From: Opisthorchis felineus
Taxonomy: Eukaryota > Platyhelminthes > Trematoda > Opisthorchiida > Opisthorchiidae
NCBI GenBank assembly: GCA_004794785.1
Contig: SJOL01005688.1
Span: forward strand, 67,455 to 131,454
Reading direction: 5' to 3'
Length of the DNA stretch: 64,000 nt
Shown here: positions 40,001 to 53,800 of the stretch, piece after piece
Layout: every line of letters begins with the position of its first letter
Numbering within the stretch: the stretch's first letter is position 1
The notes under the pieces: generated by a model
Database searches by the model: none
What the model saw: the letters and a program-made list of their open reading frames with translations, nothing else
What the model was told of the DNA's origin: nothing
Program-made: the position numbers and the translations under genes

Positions 40001-43000
40001 ACGAAGCACAACCACCAAAGCTGTGTGTTTAGTAGAAAACGGCATCCTCGTACAAGGATTGCAAAGGTTCTGTTACTTCAAGGGGCCTTTAAACTCAGCC
40101 GTACCTACTGCGAAACAGCACAAAAGTTACATCGAACTGCAGCATTCACGGTCCGAATTCATCCAGTGATTTTGGCAAATTGTCCTCAAGTCCGAGCGTA
40201 GTCCCACAATTCGCTAAGCATGAATACATATCTGAAGTCCGCGCAGGTTACCCGCTTCAAGCGTTTAAACCATGCAATCAGTATCAACAGGTTGGTCTCC
40301 AAACACCAGTGAGCCTTTAGAAATCACTACGCAGTTCGCCGCTTATACTGTAATGAACGAATGCTTGGTCCATCATTTATCTCAACCAACGTACGGTCGC
40401 TAGTAATCTCGAAAAAACATGAGGTAACCGGGACAAACAGGTATTAAGAAAGCTGGCTTTCCATTGATATCAACAGAAGAGTTCGGCCTGGCGGAATTGT
40501 TACTTTCGCCGACAATGGAGATAGTGGTTGTTGGTCTGTTCGCCGAGCTTGGCAGTTGGATTGCAAACGTTTCATCACCAATCGAGGTGACATCGTCAGT
40601 GCACTCAACCCCGCACTGACGATGTCACCTCGATTGGTGATGAAACGTTTGCAATCCAACTGCCAAGCTCGGCGAACAGACCAACAACCAAGCAGCTCAC
40701 CCGAGCTACCTATATTCCAAAACATTGCCAATAGAGATAGTGTTCAACTTAATCTTAGCACAACTTTTCTAAATCCATCTCAGACAAATACCCGTACAAG
40801 GCTGGCAGGCGTCCTTGGCACAGCTCATTTATGAGGGATTAATTCTTGTGTATTTAGATGATAACATATCTGTGTGCAGTTCCTTCAGGCAAATACTAAC
40901 AGCAGTGCGACTCCCACTAATTTCTAGGGAGATTCGACCTCGCAAACTCCTGGCTAGTGTTTGAAGCTTACACCGTATGGCTTAGAGCAGCTGATCATCA
41001 GTGAGATTAACTCGTACTTCGACAGGATATGGCCCTAACCGGCATTCAGTCGCGCGATCCAAATCACGTGGTCACGTGTTGACTGGCTCCTCTCTGGTCA
41101 CATCGTTCAGCTGCTCATGGCCGAACACTATAATTTTCAACGACCAGCCAGGAGGTCGCGGGCCCACATTCTCCTAGAAGTTTGCTCAGCGGTAAAACAA
41201 GAGGAAAAGGAATAATGGTGACTATATCGTCATGATGTTAAAACAGAGTTAGCCGATCTTTTGAAAAATCAACTGCTAACTAACGAGATCCTACTCACTG
41301 ACCAAAAGAAATCGATAAAATCGAACACCATTCGGTCATTTCAACCTTTAGACCAAAAACTAAAAGTTGTGACTTCAGGCTCAAGCAGAAGTGATTACCC
41401 GTTATCAGGGAATTTCTGCTCCATCAGATTCATCATCAATAACAAATAGGCTCATTTGCTTGCACACTCAACATATAATCGCAGGTATGGGACAAGTTGG
41501 TGTTAGCGGAAAACTCAGTTGAATCCCTACTGAATCTTTTGTTTAGGATATTCTTCGACTAAATGTACTGCACGAAGACCACCTCGTCTTTTGGTTGGCA
41601 TGATACTCGAGATATCACAGTTTGTTTATTTGAATGGGCAAGCTACTCAGAAGTTTTCTGAGAAATATTCGGTGGCCCACAACCGGTTTCACCTTCTCTG
41701 GGACTCATCAGGTAGGCACAGGTCGGTTCGTTCACCTGCTACTTTAGCGTAGAATGTATCCGCCGAACAACAAAGTAGGGCATTCGGAAACACAAATCCA
41801 CTTGGCTGGAAATTGGATCGAGAATGTCATTACAAACCGATACAGGCCATGTGACTGATTCCAGTATTTCGTGTATTGGAATCACTAGCCATCAGATAAT
41901 CTATCAGGATGCATCAACTGCTAGTGATTGGCATTCACCCACACAGAAGGCATCTGCGTCTTTGTCCTGTCACGACCGAAAAACACGTGATCAATGGATT
42001 ATGACGTAGGGTAATTTGAACACTCGACCCAAGCTGCGACTGCAAGTTACCTGCCAGCAGCCACACACCCAGCCTCTTCACCATGACCTAGCAACAAGCA
42101 CGTATTTCACCAAACAACCATTAGATGAGCCCAAGTATTGTTCGTCGGCAGTAAAAAATTTCCTGATGTTTCAACCCAAGTCTCATTATACAGGAGGTAT
42201 ACAGCTAACAAAGACGGGGATGGTAGCCAATTTAAAGGCGTCCGCACGGGGTTTGATCCGGGTCATCGGAATGCTAGTCCATGGCACTGCCAACTCGGTC
42301 AACCAAACAGAGCACTATTCAAGTAGATAGAGTTTTTATATCTTCGTCCTGCGTACGCTAACTTGCTGTGTGCTCGTAGCGCGCGTTAGATGCATTTGTC
42401 TGCTGAGAAAACTGACATTCTACGGTTGGAGAACTATCTAACCTATCATGCTCACTGGAGCTGGGCGTGGTAGGTTGTCAAGTAAGAACTACGTCGTGAA
42501 TTACATGGCATGTCTGGGGATAGGTGTGGAGTCGATGGCTGTTGTGTTTTCATCCTGGTGACTGTCCATTTGAAGAAAGTATGCAAGACTATCGCACAAG
42601 GCGCAACGTGCTACGTTTAAGAATCATGTTTCCCCATCCGAGGGCCTTGCTTCATGATTCGCAAATACCTCAGAATATCACGTTTTGTTTAGTCCAACCA
42701 GGGACGAATAGCTAATTGTTTAACTGACGTGTTTTTGGAATATGCAAAAGTTTTGTTTACGGTTCAGGTTGAGTGTGTTAGCCTTTTAACTTTGTGTGTG
42801 ACATTTCATGAACAAAAAGGTAGGGATAATTTTAAGGAGTGATTCAGTCTGTTGAATTAAAGAAGCCGCAAACACACAAACATAGCCATGCCTGTGTGTG
42901 TTCATGTTTATTTCACTCATCTGATCTTAGAAGTGTGAAATGTCTCCAACCTAAGCCTAGCAGGGGTACCGAACTTTATCAAGACTCGTTTTTTTAAAGG

Positions 43001-46000
43001 GGTTTTGCTTATTCTAATTGTATCAATGTACAGCAAAACCTATCTACAAGAAGCCCCAACGGAAAAGGTCGAAAATAATTTCCACAGAAGTGATAGCTGC
43101 CGAAACTATTGTACCTGGGGCTTGTCCGTGAATGCGCTATGCAGAAATAGAAAACTTAAGTTAATCCTCCATTTTTGAGAGGCAGTAGAGTAACTGGTAA
43201 CTTCGAGCTAAATTACAATTAGCTGTTGCTATTGGAAAGTTTGTATTCGACAGGAATGACCCAACGCGGTTGCTTTAAGATAGTAGCTGAAGGAAGTGGA
43301 TGCGCTGCAAAGCTGCATTACTCTAAATGTAGCCCTCCTTGGGATTTCAGAGCGGAGCCATGAAGCCGCCATTCAATTTTTTGGAGCCTGTATTTTCCCT
43401 GGGTAGGTGGATGAAGCTTCTGGCCAAAATTCAAAATAAATTTCATTTCTCCACTTAGCTACTTGGTCCCTCTTTCTCAAAAATTGATCAATCCTGCTGA
43501 GCCGTTGATATACTGCCGAATCGGTAGTTGTGCGAGAAGGGCATGAATCTTCCAACTCAGTGTGGATTTTTCTTCGCATACGAAAAAGCAGTTACCAGTT
43601 CATGAAAGTAGACGCACACAGAGGAATTTCGCCGCAGGTGATGAAGATGAAGCGGAGAAATACTAGTGACGCAAAACTACATGAGTGACATGAGTTTTGG
43701 CACCTAGGTCCTACACAAACACAAAACATAATGAAGAATAAACACAAGTCGATTGTCAACCTACTGAGTCTGTTCATAACCTGCTACATGAGTTTCAACC
43801 CACTTGTGCATAGTTTCTTGGGTTGTTCAGTCAGTCGACAAGCATCTTAATCAGGTAGCCAATCAGCTGTTATGTTTATGACCACCTGGTCTTAGTCGGT
43901 CAAATCACAAGCGAGAAGTTTTACTTTTTATTTAAAAACGGTGGATCCAAACTAACTTGTACAGTTTCTGTGTTGCTTCCGGACTGTTTCTGCTGTCAGC
44001 TGACATTCTGAAAGATGTATTTCGCTGCATCACTTTAGATTCACACCAAAGAATCAATTCAGCAGTGGAGATAGCCGAGTGCCGTTTGGCCGCAGCTAAT
44101 GAAAGCATCAATAACAGTGCAATATCCAGTTTCTTTTACGCACGCAACCGATTTCTCAGACCCAATCAAAGTGGCGTGGTGTCAGTCACCCAAATCCAAT
44201 ACTGTATGAAGTTTCACTACTGGGAGTTGGATGACCTGGCTCAGCGGAACGGTCACCTAATCAATCCATCAATCGATTACTGAAGCCTGTTAATCAAATT
44301 CCAAATTAGAATTAAGTCAACTGACCGATAACATCACTCGTAACCTCTCGTCTGCTCCTTGAAGTCAAACATCGTATTGACCCAGTGGCTGAAGTTCACG
44401 TCGTTTGTATAGGGTGAGTGCAATATAGCAGTATAGTATAGACTGCTTCTCTCAATTCATTAGATTAAATAAAAAAAACCGTTCAGCTGTAGCACCCCTT
44501 CGGTGCCTAGCTGCCATGCCACCCGAAGGAAGCACGAGGGCTGGGGTACTGCCAGGTTGCTCAGGCCTAGACAGGGGAAGTCGAGAGGCAGAGGTCGGAT
44601 TCGAACCACGGACCTTCCGGTCAGTAGATTCGCGCTCTAACCGCTCGAGACATCTCGCCCCATTAGAGTAAATGCTATACATCATCGTCATTATTATTAG
44701 TTGCTTGTCATACAGTGGTCGTAGCTGCCACATTTTCGTTCACCGATGATTTGGGGATGATAGTTTTATCCAAATGCCATAAAATATCCATCGCCGAATG
44801 CCGTCTAGCCCGTATTTGGTTGTAACTACCTTTTCGCATAGTACACCGGTCTTTACCCTCATGTGACGTACAGACCAGGCGTTTCGATTCCTTTCAAATC
44901 AACACAGCGGTTTGTTTCGTGTAACCTATCGGACTTATTTACCCCTTTTCCGGTCAGCATTCTATTCACTTTCAAACTTCCTCGTTGTTCTTACCCAACT
45001 CTGAGACAGAACGCGCACAGGTGCATAGAACTACATGACCCTACCGTAAATGCCTTGCTTTGTTACCATGCCAGTGCGAATCCGACATTGTCGCTGACCT
45101 TGACTGCAAGCATAAAACCTTTTGATCCATCCCAGCAGGTGAGTGGTTGTCTGGACAAGTAGTTTCAGCAGAACAGCGAACGGGCTGATGTGCCGTCAGA
45201 TCATTGAAACTGTGACAGTACTTCTATGTCAAGCTATCTGATTCTGGGTTGCAAGGTGAAAAATCTGGTGAACGTCGGTCGTGAATGAATTCACAATCCA
45301 TTCTGGAGTGAACAGCGCACGCACACATCCACGCGTTTGATACACGGAATTCGTCCATCCATCGCCGTGCAGAGGAGAGCGAACGAATCGTGAGCAGAGC
45401 AATTTTCGGACCGCCACTCTGCAAATTTCTCATGCAGTGGAATTTTGCCAAAGAAACCTTTAAAAATATATTACAGGCGACGCCAGACTGTAAAGCTGCC
45501 TTGACCGGAGACACATGTGTTGAGGGCACACAGTAAACGGCGCAAGTCTCACCGAACCAAGTATGTTTTGAAAGCTAGTGAACTACTTGGGGCGCTGAAA
45601 CTAGTAGTAACTATCACTCTAAATAAATAAATTTTTACAATAACACAAGGAATGAGCGGTATTCCTTGAACAAAGAGTATACTTTTCATGTTGCTCTAAT
45701 CAGGCAATAGCAGCCAAGGATTTAAGTGTGAACAAGGCTTCACAAAATTCTAATCATTTGACATAGTTCACTCGCGTCTGTCTAGGTAGAAACACAAAAT
45801 CAACCTGGAAACAACTAGAAATACAAGGTGGCGTGAGTGGAAAAAGACGTCAAAATATCCCGCGCACAGACATCTCAACATAGGTTACTCCCCTGCTGCG
45901 AGGTGCAGTTAGAAAATAAACAGCTCGATAAGTTACGTCAAGTTGGAGTAGTCATGTACGGTTTTCACGGTAGGCGTACGGCACTGTCACGTGAATTACA

Positions 46001-49000
46001 AAAATTGCTGTGCACTTAAAATCGATACGAGTTATGTTTTGAGTATAGTGCAGATACGCACGAATACTTTACTAGAAATACCACTCATAAAACCGAGAAA
46101 CTGAGAAAAATCCACGCAAATAAGAAAAAGTAAAAAATAATTTATATGTCGACTGATGACAGCAAATCCAGGGGCAAGAATGAAAAAAAAATCAAAAACG
46201 ATTGTCTTACGAGACGAAGAGCCAATCGGTTAATCGCAAGGTCTTGCACAATCACAAATGTGCCGAACAAAGAGTAATTTTCTAAAGAATTCAAAAATTA
46301 AAGACTTTGAACGGGTCAACTAGTTGGTTCCTCTCCTGAAAATTTTGTTGTTGTGAATTTCCTTGAACTCCCAGAATTGGAGCTTTTGAATGCCACCTAT
46401 TCGTTGGCATCTTTCTGAAGGATGAAGCCCCCAGGCAGTAGAATGCCCAACACAAGGCACGAGATTAGACACACACTTGCAACTCATGGTGGCATTAGCG
46501 GCTTAACTCAACCGAATCCCTATCTTATAAGATCCTTGGACCAACCGTTCTACACAAAGGCCGCTTCCTGTTTCATTTTTAACGATGTTCAATATATTGA
46601 AGTATTTTTCTTACCATTAAACATTCCAAACTAAGGTTTCTTGGATGACTGCCCGAAGAACATCGAAAACCTCAATGTTGAAACAGACTCCAAGTCTACG
46701 TTTCTTGAACTTCTCTGATGCATCTGCATAGCTTCTAAACGGAGCGGACCGTGCCACAGCCATGATGACCGTACTAATTCAGGGGCAGGACGGGAGCAGT
46801 GCGAGCGAACTGATTTGTTTTGGATAATCAAACCATCACTTTTTTACAAATGACTATCAACTATCTACATTTTTGAGCGGGTGGATCGAAATCGAGTACC
46901 CGCGTAATTCCGTTATTGGCTGGATATGCCCGCATGTAGCGTGACCCAAAAAAATCGGAATCAAAGATGGATTGCTTCACTTTTGGTCGTTCAATCATGT
47001 GGATTTGGAAAAAGGTTTCGAACAGCCACCGGTCACGGTCAAGCATTCTGCTTGGCTGCACCAAACCGATAATCGTCTTCAAATACAGGCAAGGCCCAGA
47101 ATGTGCGCTGCTGGTGGGCCCTAACGAGAGTAAGAGCCCAGTGATTTCCCCCTTTGATTTTAACTAACCACGAGGACTGTTCAAGCGAGAAATACCACTT
47201 TCTTCACTAGGGCTCCTCTCTAGGCTTGGGTAACCTGGTAGTATCTAAGCGCTCGTGCTTCCTTCAGGTAACGCGGTAGCTACGCACCGAAGGGGTATCA
47301 ACGTCAAACGATTTTTTGTAGATAAATGGTTTGAAAATATTCACCAAAACTCGTCGATAACCGGTATCATACAGCCTTGAGCAGGCATACCTCAGAAAAT
47401 ATAACCAATCTTTCAGCTTGCTTAGGTTCTTTTATGGCCATACATCATTTCAAACTTGCCAAAAGGGACTGAAAAACACGGAAACTAATGAGTGAAACAT
47501 GGGACGCAGTGGCATGCGAATAACGAACTGTTGTACGAAACTTACACGTTCCGAGAGTGGCGGCACTCGGAGGCGTTTCATTGCCTTTGATCGATCTCCA
47601 TGTTCCAATTTGTCAGTATAGATATCCTGAAAAGCCACAATGAATTGTTACGGCACGTACTTCCAGGTCAATACAACCAGTAAAAAACAACCAAAAGCAA
47701 CTAGCGAGTGAGTTCCAAACCACTACAAAAAAGCATTTTGTTTTCGACAAAAAATCTTCCATCGAATAAGTCGCTTTCAATCTGGGGTTTACCAAAAGTC
47801 CTCATGTTTTTGTGCATATGAAACACAATTCGTGTTCTTTCGTTCTGAATAGATTGTCTGACGCTGATTGATCCCTATCATGGACAATTGCGTTTGGAAA
47901 AATGCACTCTTCCATTGCTGATACTATTAACCAAATTTTCAAAACCTTCTTGATGAATAATAACCGAAACCTGTAAAAACGTTTTAAATACACCTCGGGC
48001 ATGTATGAGTTTTGTAATACTGTGGGCCCCAGAAACAAACACGCCTGATATTTTCGCCGGGATGTTGTCCAGCTAGACCACCGGAAAAACGAGACTTGCA
48101 TTTAGAAAGTAATGCGTCTCATGACCGTACCAGAGACTTTCATATCAGAGAGTGTTAAAAAGCGAAAATTATGACACCAATTTTTCGTCACTTCTCAGCA
48201 GCAAAGTTCATAAAAACGGACTGAATAACGACAGTTCGAATCGGTCAAAGGTAACCAGCTCCGGTGATATTTTTTCAAAACATGCTCAAGCGATTAACTC
48301 GATTACGATAAGTTGGTCTGCGGAGAGTTGGTCACTCAACGGAAAAAATATGGGCACGTTTATTAGCTTGGTCGGGCAATATTCAAAGTTCATAGTAAGG
48401 TAGGATTTGTAAGCTTTACTGGAGCTTTTGTCTTATAAGTGAAGTGCAGAAAAGCCTAAAAGCTCTGTACAGCTGTTTCATTCTCATTTGGGATCTTCTC
48501 ACACAAATCCTCAGGGGGTAGTTTCGAACCTACTACCTCCTGGATTGTAGTTGAAGTCTAAACAATCCATCAACATGTGACCAAGTGATGTAACTTGCAT
48601 GACTTGAGGATGGGTGAAACAGCGGTAAAGTTTTTCCTGGCTTTTAGGCGTAAACTAATTTCACTTACAGAACAAAATCTCCATTGAGATACCCAAAGTA
48701 TGTGCAGGAAGTTATGAAGGATTCTAACTAGGCCATCAGGGATTATGGTTCTTTCAAGGTTTCCGAGCACGAGCATTGACAGGTGACTGCTTCTAGTAGT
48801 CAGAAATATGCGTACACACCAACAAAACACGCAAGAAGGTTCGTTTCAGGTTTTCCAAGTAGTTAACCTTTGACGTATCGCGTACAATACTCGACCTTCT
48901 TGTCGAAGGCCTTCTGCAGTGCTGTGGTACTGGATAGTCTGCATTTTTACGTTGCAGTTCTCAAACATCTGGAAAGATTCCAACCAGGTACTTCTGCCAC

Positions 49001-50829
49001 AAAACGTTGAACTGTGCATTCTGTTTGCTAAACGGAACAATGACGTGTAGCCACCTGTCCTGCCACGCACCAAAAGCATATTTGTTGATCCTCCCAGCCA
49101 CAGTAGCAAATGAGCCTGGAACGTCAGAAGAATCGGAACAGTGCCAATAAGCCTCCAGTACTGTCTTGTTCAGGTCTTCTGTGTCTGGGTTGTCGATCAA
49201 ACTGAAGTGACCTTTGAATCACTATCCAACTCAGTATTTTCAGATGTAAATAAATTTCTTGTGTTTATTTCTCTGGCTCTCACGTGCCAGTAACCCGCTG
49301 TACCAGTGGTTTTCTGTTTTCGTCCGTTTCAGGTTATTTGATTCACTGTTGACGAGCTGTTAATTTACTGTGCATAATACATTAACAGCATGAGTACAGT
49401 AAGTTGCGGGTGAGATGGCCCAGAGTTACAATGCTTGGGAGAACTAGCATACTCTTCTCAGTGAAAATTCTGTCACACGGCCTCGCACAACCATACGGTC
49501 CGGTTTTTTACGGAGACAAATGTTTTTGTCTGATGGTGACATAGGACCACGAAAATTAGGTAAGCCTCACTGGGTGGGTGGTGTATGAACATACACCACA
49601 TACAGTACAAAGCAGCAGCAGGTGGTAGCCACGTTTCTTTCAGCAGATGGTTTACGGCAACTCATCTAGAATAGCAAATAAATCTGATTGGCAACTGTCT
49701 TAGTGCATACGTCGCGAACATCTTAACTCAATTCTTGCCCATAATAACGCTCATGACCAGTGCATATATTCTGTATCGGGTCCATAATAAAATATGGTCA
49801 TCTGATGAGCTTCTATTCATGGCAAAACTTGAGTCTGACACTTGCTGATCAATGCAGATCCATGGCTCTAAAATGTGAGGACTTTTAAGCCAGAGTGTAT
49901 CCGGCTTCACAAATCTCGTGAAAACTCGCACGCCACTTTATAGTAAGCTTATTTGGTTATCAATGCTTGCTGCACGCTGTAGACTCAGCTGTATCTCAGG
50001 CTGTACTAGTAAATGCCTGATGTTGCCTACGGTTCAATGTCATCAGGCTGTTTAGCGTAATCTTACGGTCTATGTGTACTAAAAGAAGCTGTTTTGCAAC
50101 AGGTTGTGTGAGACGTTTTTCCTCTGGATCATAGGCCAGGTCAGGAATCTGACTAGTGAGAGTAGAAAACCTAAAGAAGCTTTCATCCTTTGACTGTCAA
50201 TGCATCTAGCGCATTGCTCGCGTTTGGTGGAAACAGAGATTTACGGGTGATGATGGTATATAGGAGAAAACTTCCAGAGTAGCAGATTACCCTATGAAAC
50301 TTTGTGGGTTGTTTGTGGTGAGGAGTTTTGGAGTTTTCAGTCCAAGCGAAGCCAGTCTGTGCAGAAAAACCGAGGCTTCACTGACTTGGTCGCAAACATT
50401 TATCGATAGGCGGTGGTCTGCCTTGTAAAGCACGTTTTGCCCAGCCATAGGCAGTGAAGAAATAGTTTTGAGTTGAGCTCATAACCTGAGAGTGAAATAT
50501 GAAGGCCATTACCAACACAGTCAGTTGCTCCAGCAAGTACCGTCTGCGTGGATGGGGATTCCAAAATGAACTATACCAGTGGTTACAGACATACAAGTGT
50601 AACCCAGTCACTCACCCAGCGGTGCTTCTGCATCCGAGCTGTTTATAAGACACATATCAACATTTTGCTCCACCATCATTTGTCTCTTAATTGTCTGTAA
50701 ACTATGATGTTTTTTCCGGTAGTCTGCAATGCACAGGTTTCCTGGTTCAATCCATTATTTATCGTAAAACATGTGCGGAGTTGCTGGGGCCCCTATGTAG
50801 TTTGTACATGGTTCGTAACTGCTGCTGCC

Positions 50830-50867
<38 letters not shown>

Positions 50868-53800
50868 CTAGTTGTAGGTGGGTGCGTCAATTGTAGAATT
50901 TGCAGGCACATCACACTCATCTTAAGTGTCCTGCTCTTGTCCTGACACAATTATCCTAGTGAGCCGACACCAGTGACAGGAAGCACTGAAATGGAGATTT
51001 CGTCTCTTTAGAGCTCATCAGAACTGCACATCCTTTACCGTTCCACGATTTGAAATCCGAATACGTGACGCGCGATGGGAGCTTGTTATCAGTACTTCTT
51101 TAACGCACGCTGCTTACAGTCCGCACAGGTGAACGTGCTCGCACATGAACAATGTGATTAGTTTGCCCAATGCATCGAACGCGACCAAGTAACTATTCTG
51201 GTTGTGTGGACCAGGACTTCCCAGTCAGCGTTTCAAATCCCTGAATAGCCGAGAAGATGCACTGTTGCTAAGGCCTACTAAGAGCGAAGCTCGAATCCAG
51301 TGCTTCCCCTCATTTGTTGGGACTCACCAGAAGAATTACACCGGGAGTGGAGAGGGACTGTTCAAAGAAGGATGACGTGAACACAGATGATGATGATGAC
51401 AAGCGTGATGCGGGGAGAAAGAGGGGGACGCACAAGAAGTAATTGTTTTTTTACTTTGTTTGTTTTATTTGTTTCATTATTTAATTTTACTTATTTTATT
51501 TTGCTGTCTCTATGGTCTATGGATGTAATGCTATTAAAGCTAAGGATGGCATGAAGGAAATCGGATTTTGGAAGGTATGAGATCAGAACTACGATCGCTT
51601 TCCGCACTTTACCAGCTATCTGAAATGAGGGCGCAGACTAATCATCATATCAAGAGGTTTGTAAACGATCCCAATTAAATGTCGGTGTACCCGAATTCAT
51701 CCGGATACTTTACCGCACCTTGCACAACATAACAGTCGTACTCAGAACATTCAGTTTCGAACGCTGAAAACCGTAAGCACATGATGTTCAGTCACAGAAA
51801 CAAAGCATAGTGTTTCTTCCCAGTTTTCTTCCATCCCAACAATCAGTTTGACGGCTTACCTGTTCGGTCGATGAATATAAAACATGATGCTCAACGCGCG
51901 GGCGCGTGAATTCTTTCGCCCTCATCCAAAAGTACATTTTCATCGATCGAGCTAAACAGAACTTTGGGAAAGCATCTGCTGGAACGTGGCGTTTCAACAC
52001 ATCACTATAAATTTCGCGTAGAAATGCTCCTGGCTAGTTCCCACCCCAAAAGCCAAAAGCTGATGGAAGAAAAACAATAGAAACCACAACGGTTTGAGGA
52101 GTGGAAGCAAACAAGGACAAGTTTAATCACACACACGCACAATCGACCAGTACATCAGGCCAACACTATCACAGAGGTTAGGGTTATTTAGTGTTCCCTG
52201 TGGATCACGTGATATTCTGTTTCTATCGTATAATCGAACAGATTTTTTCCACTGTCCACTTGAAACAAGTGAGGAACACAATGTAGATAGGACCATGTGA
52301 AATTCATCGCGCGGACTTATGTGGCATAAAGAGGAATGACAGGATGACCAGATACTAATGTACGACACCGAGGAATATACACCACATAGTCGAGTGTCTA
52401 CAATTATCCGTTGCTATCACATGAACTAAAATTAGAACACATAGAGAAGGGACGTGAACAGACCGTCAGAACATTCGGCTTTCCTTCAATGAATATCCGA
52501 CAGTTTATCTCAAGTTCTTCTCGAAATGAAAATGACAAGGATTTGTGTATATGTGGGGTAAGTCATTCAACGGGGAAAACATGAGCATGGTTATCACAGG
52601 CCACCTAACCTCTCTAGAAAAGGCGTATCACTTCAAATATCTTAGATGCCAAACCTTTTTCCTGCTACTCTCTTCTTAATCTTATCCGCCTTTTTGGCGC
52701 TTGGTTGAGCCTCTCCTTTGTCATCTCCGTTTTTTCCTATCAATGTGCTTGAGCAAAGACAATCACAATTTTGTTGGGTTTCTTTTTTGTGCCCTTTAAG
52801 GAGTCCATCAACCAGGCTATTCTAGCGCGAATTCCTCAGCCTGTCGGTTTCTGAACCAAACAATCCGCCCTGGAATACAAACGTAATAATGATACAGTGC
52901 AATACAGTACAACGAATGCTGACGAAACCAACTGAAAACGGTCAGATGAATGCAGTCATGGCAAGTTTAAACCAGTGATTATCCGTTAACACCGTGAACC
53001 TCAATGTGTTTTAACTTTAAAGGGAGAAAATGTAACTGTGATGTGTGGACCAAATTCCCCATACCATTCGTACAGAATATTTTAAAGCGATTGCGCAAGA
53101 CAGACTAGCTACTATCAGCACAAAAGGGTTATTTCTGTGAGGTAACATTCTGTAGGAGAGCTTTACTGTCATGGCAATAATAATAATACAACAAAAGTTG
53201 ACAAACAGCCACTTTGGTAGATCATGTGAACACCCCTGAAACCCCTAGTTGGTTGCACCCAAATGTACGCAGTAGCATTCGAACAAATATATTTTTCGGA
53301 CGGAAGGAAGGGCCAAACGAAAATCATGTATAAACCCCAACGGTTTTATAGTTCACACCGTTTTTTTATAACCTGGAAAACAGACACGTCACTCTGGTGA
53401 CCGCCGCCCTCGACTTACACAATATAGGTGTCCCCACAGCTTGAGGGCTGAATACATCGAAGTATATACCTAGTAGAAAGCATTTATACCGCCAACTTTA
53501 GCAGATAACAGCCAATGGTGAATGATCCTTCATGTCTTTAACTAATCACCACCACCACGGCTATGGAAGGTGAGATCCGTTATGCAAAGAGATATCGTCA
53601 CATCAAAATAAAGTTAGCAGCCGAAACATCCCGCTTGAACTAAACTGGAAGTTGGAATAAGATTATCCGAAATACCTGCCATTCATTCCATTAGCGTGTT
53701 TATTCATGCGGTGCAAGGTCGAGACTATGGAGTCATAAGGTCCCAACCAAGAGGTCTGTGGTATCAATCAAACCCTGAAGTTTCTATTGCTTTGCTTAGT

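Larger units (their letters stand above)
37122..47545 (-). other. Intron 6, 10.4 kb
   Basis: Donor GTAAGT, acceptor CGACTTCAG. It holds SINE copies at 47211-47310, 44479-44661 and 39244-39421, a decayed foldback copy at 41505-41740 and another split by a SINE at 39150-39515, the perfect palindrome at 40525-40690, a second-family SINE at 40920-41110, and one copy of an unnamed dispersed repeat at 44697-44757. No coding exon of another gene could be supported. Confidence 0.85.

Noticed and set aside
50759..50950. ORF with a long polyhistidine run
   Set aside because: The run is only the reverse reading of the (GAT)12 microsatellite.
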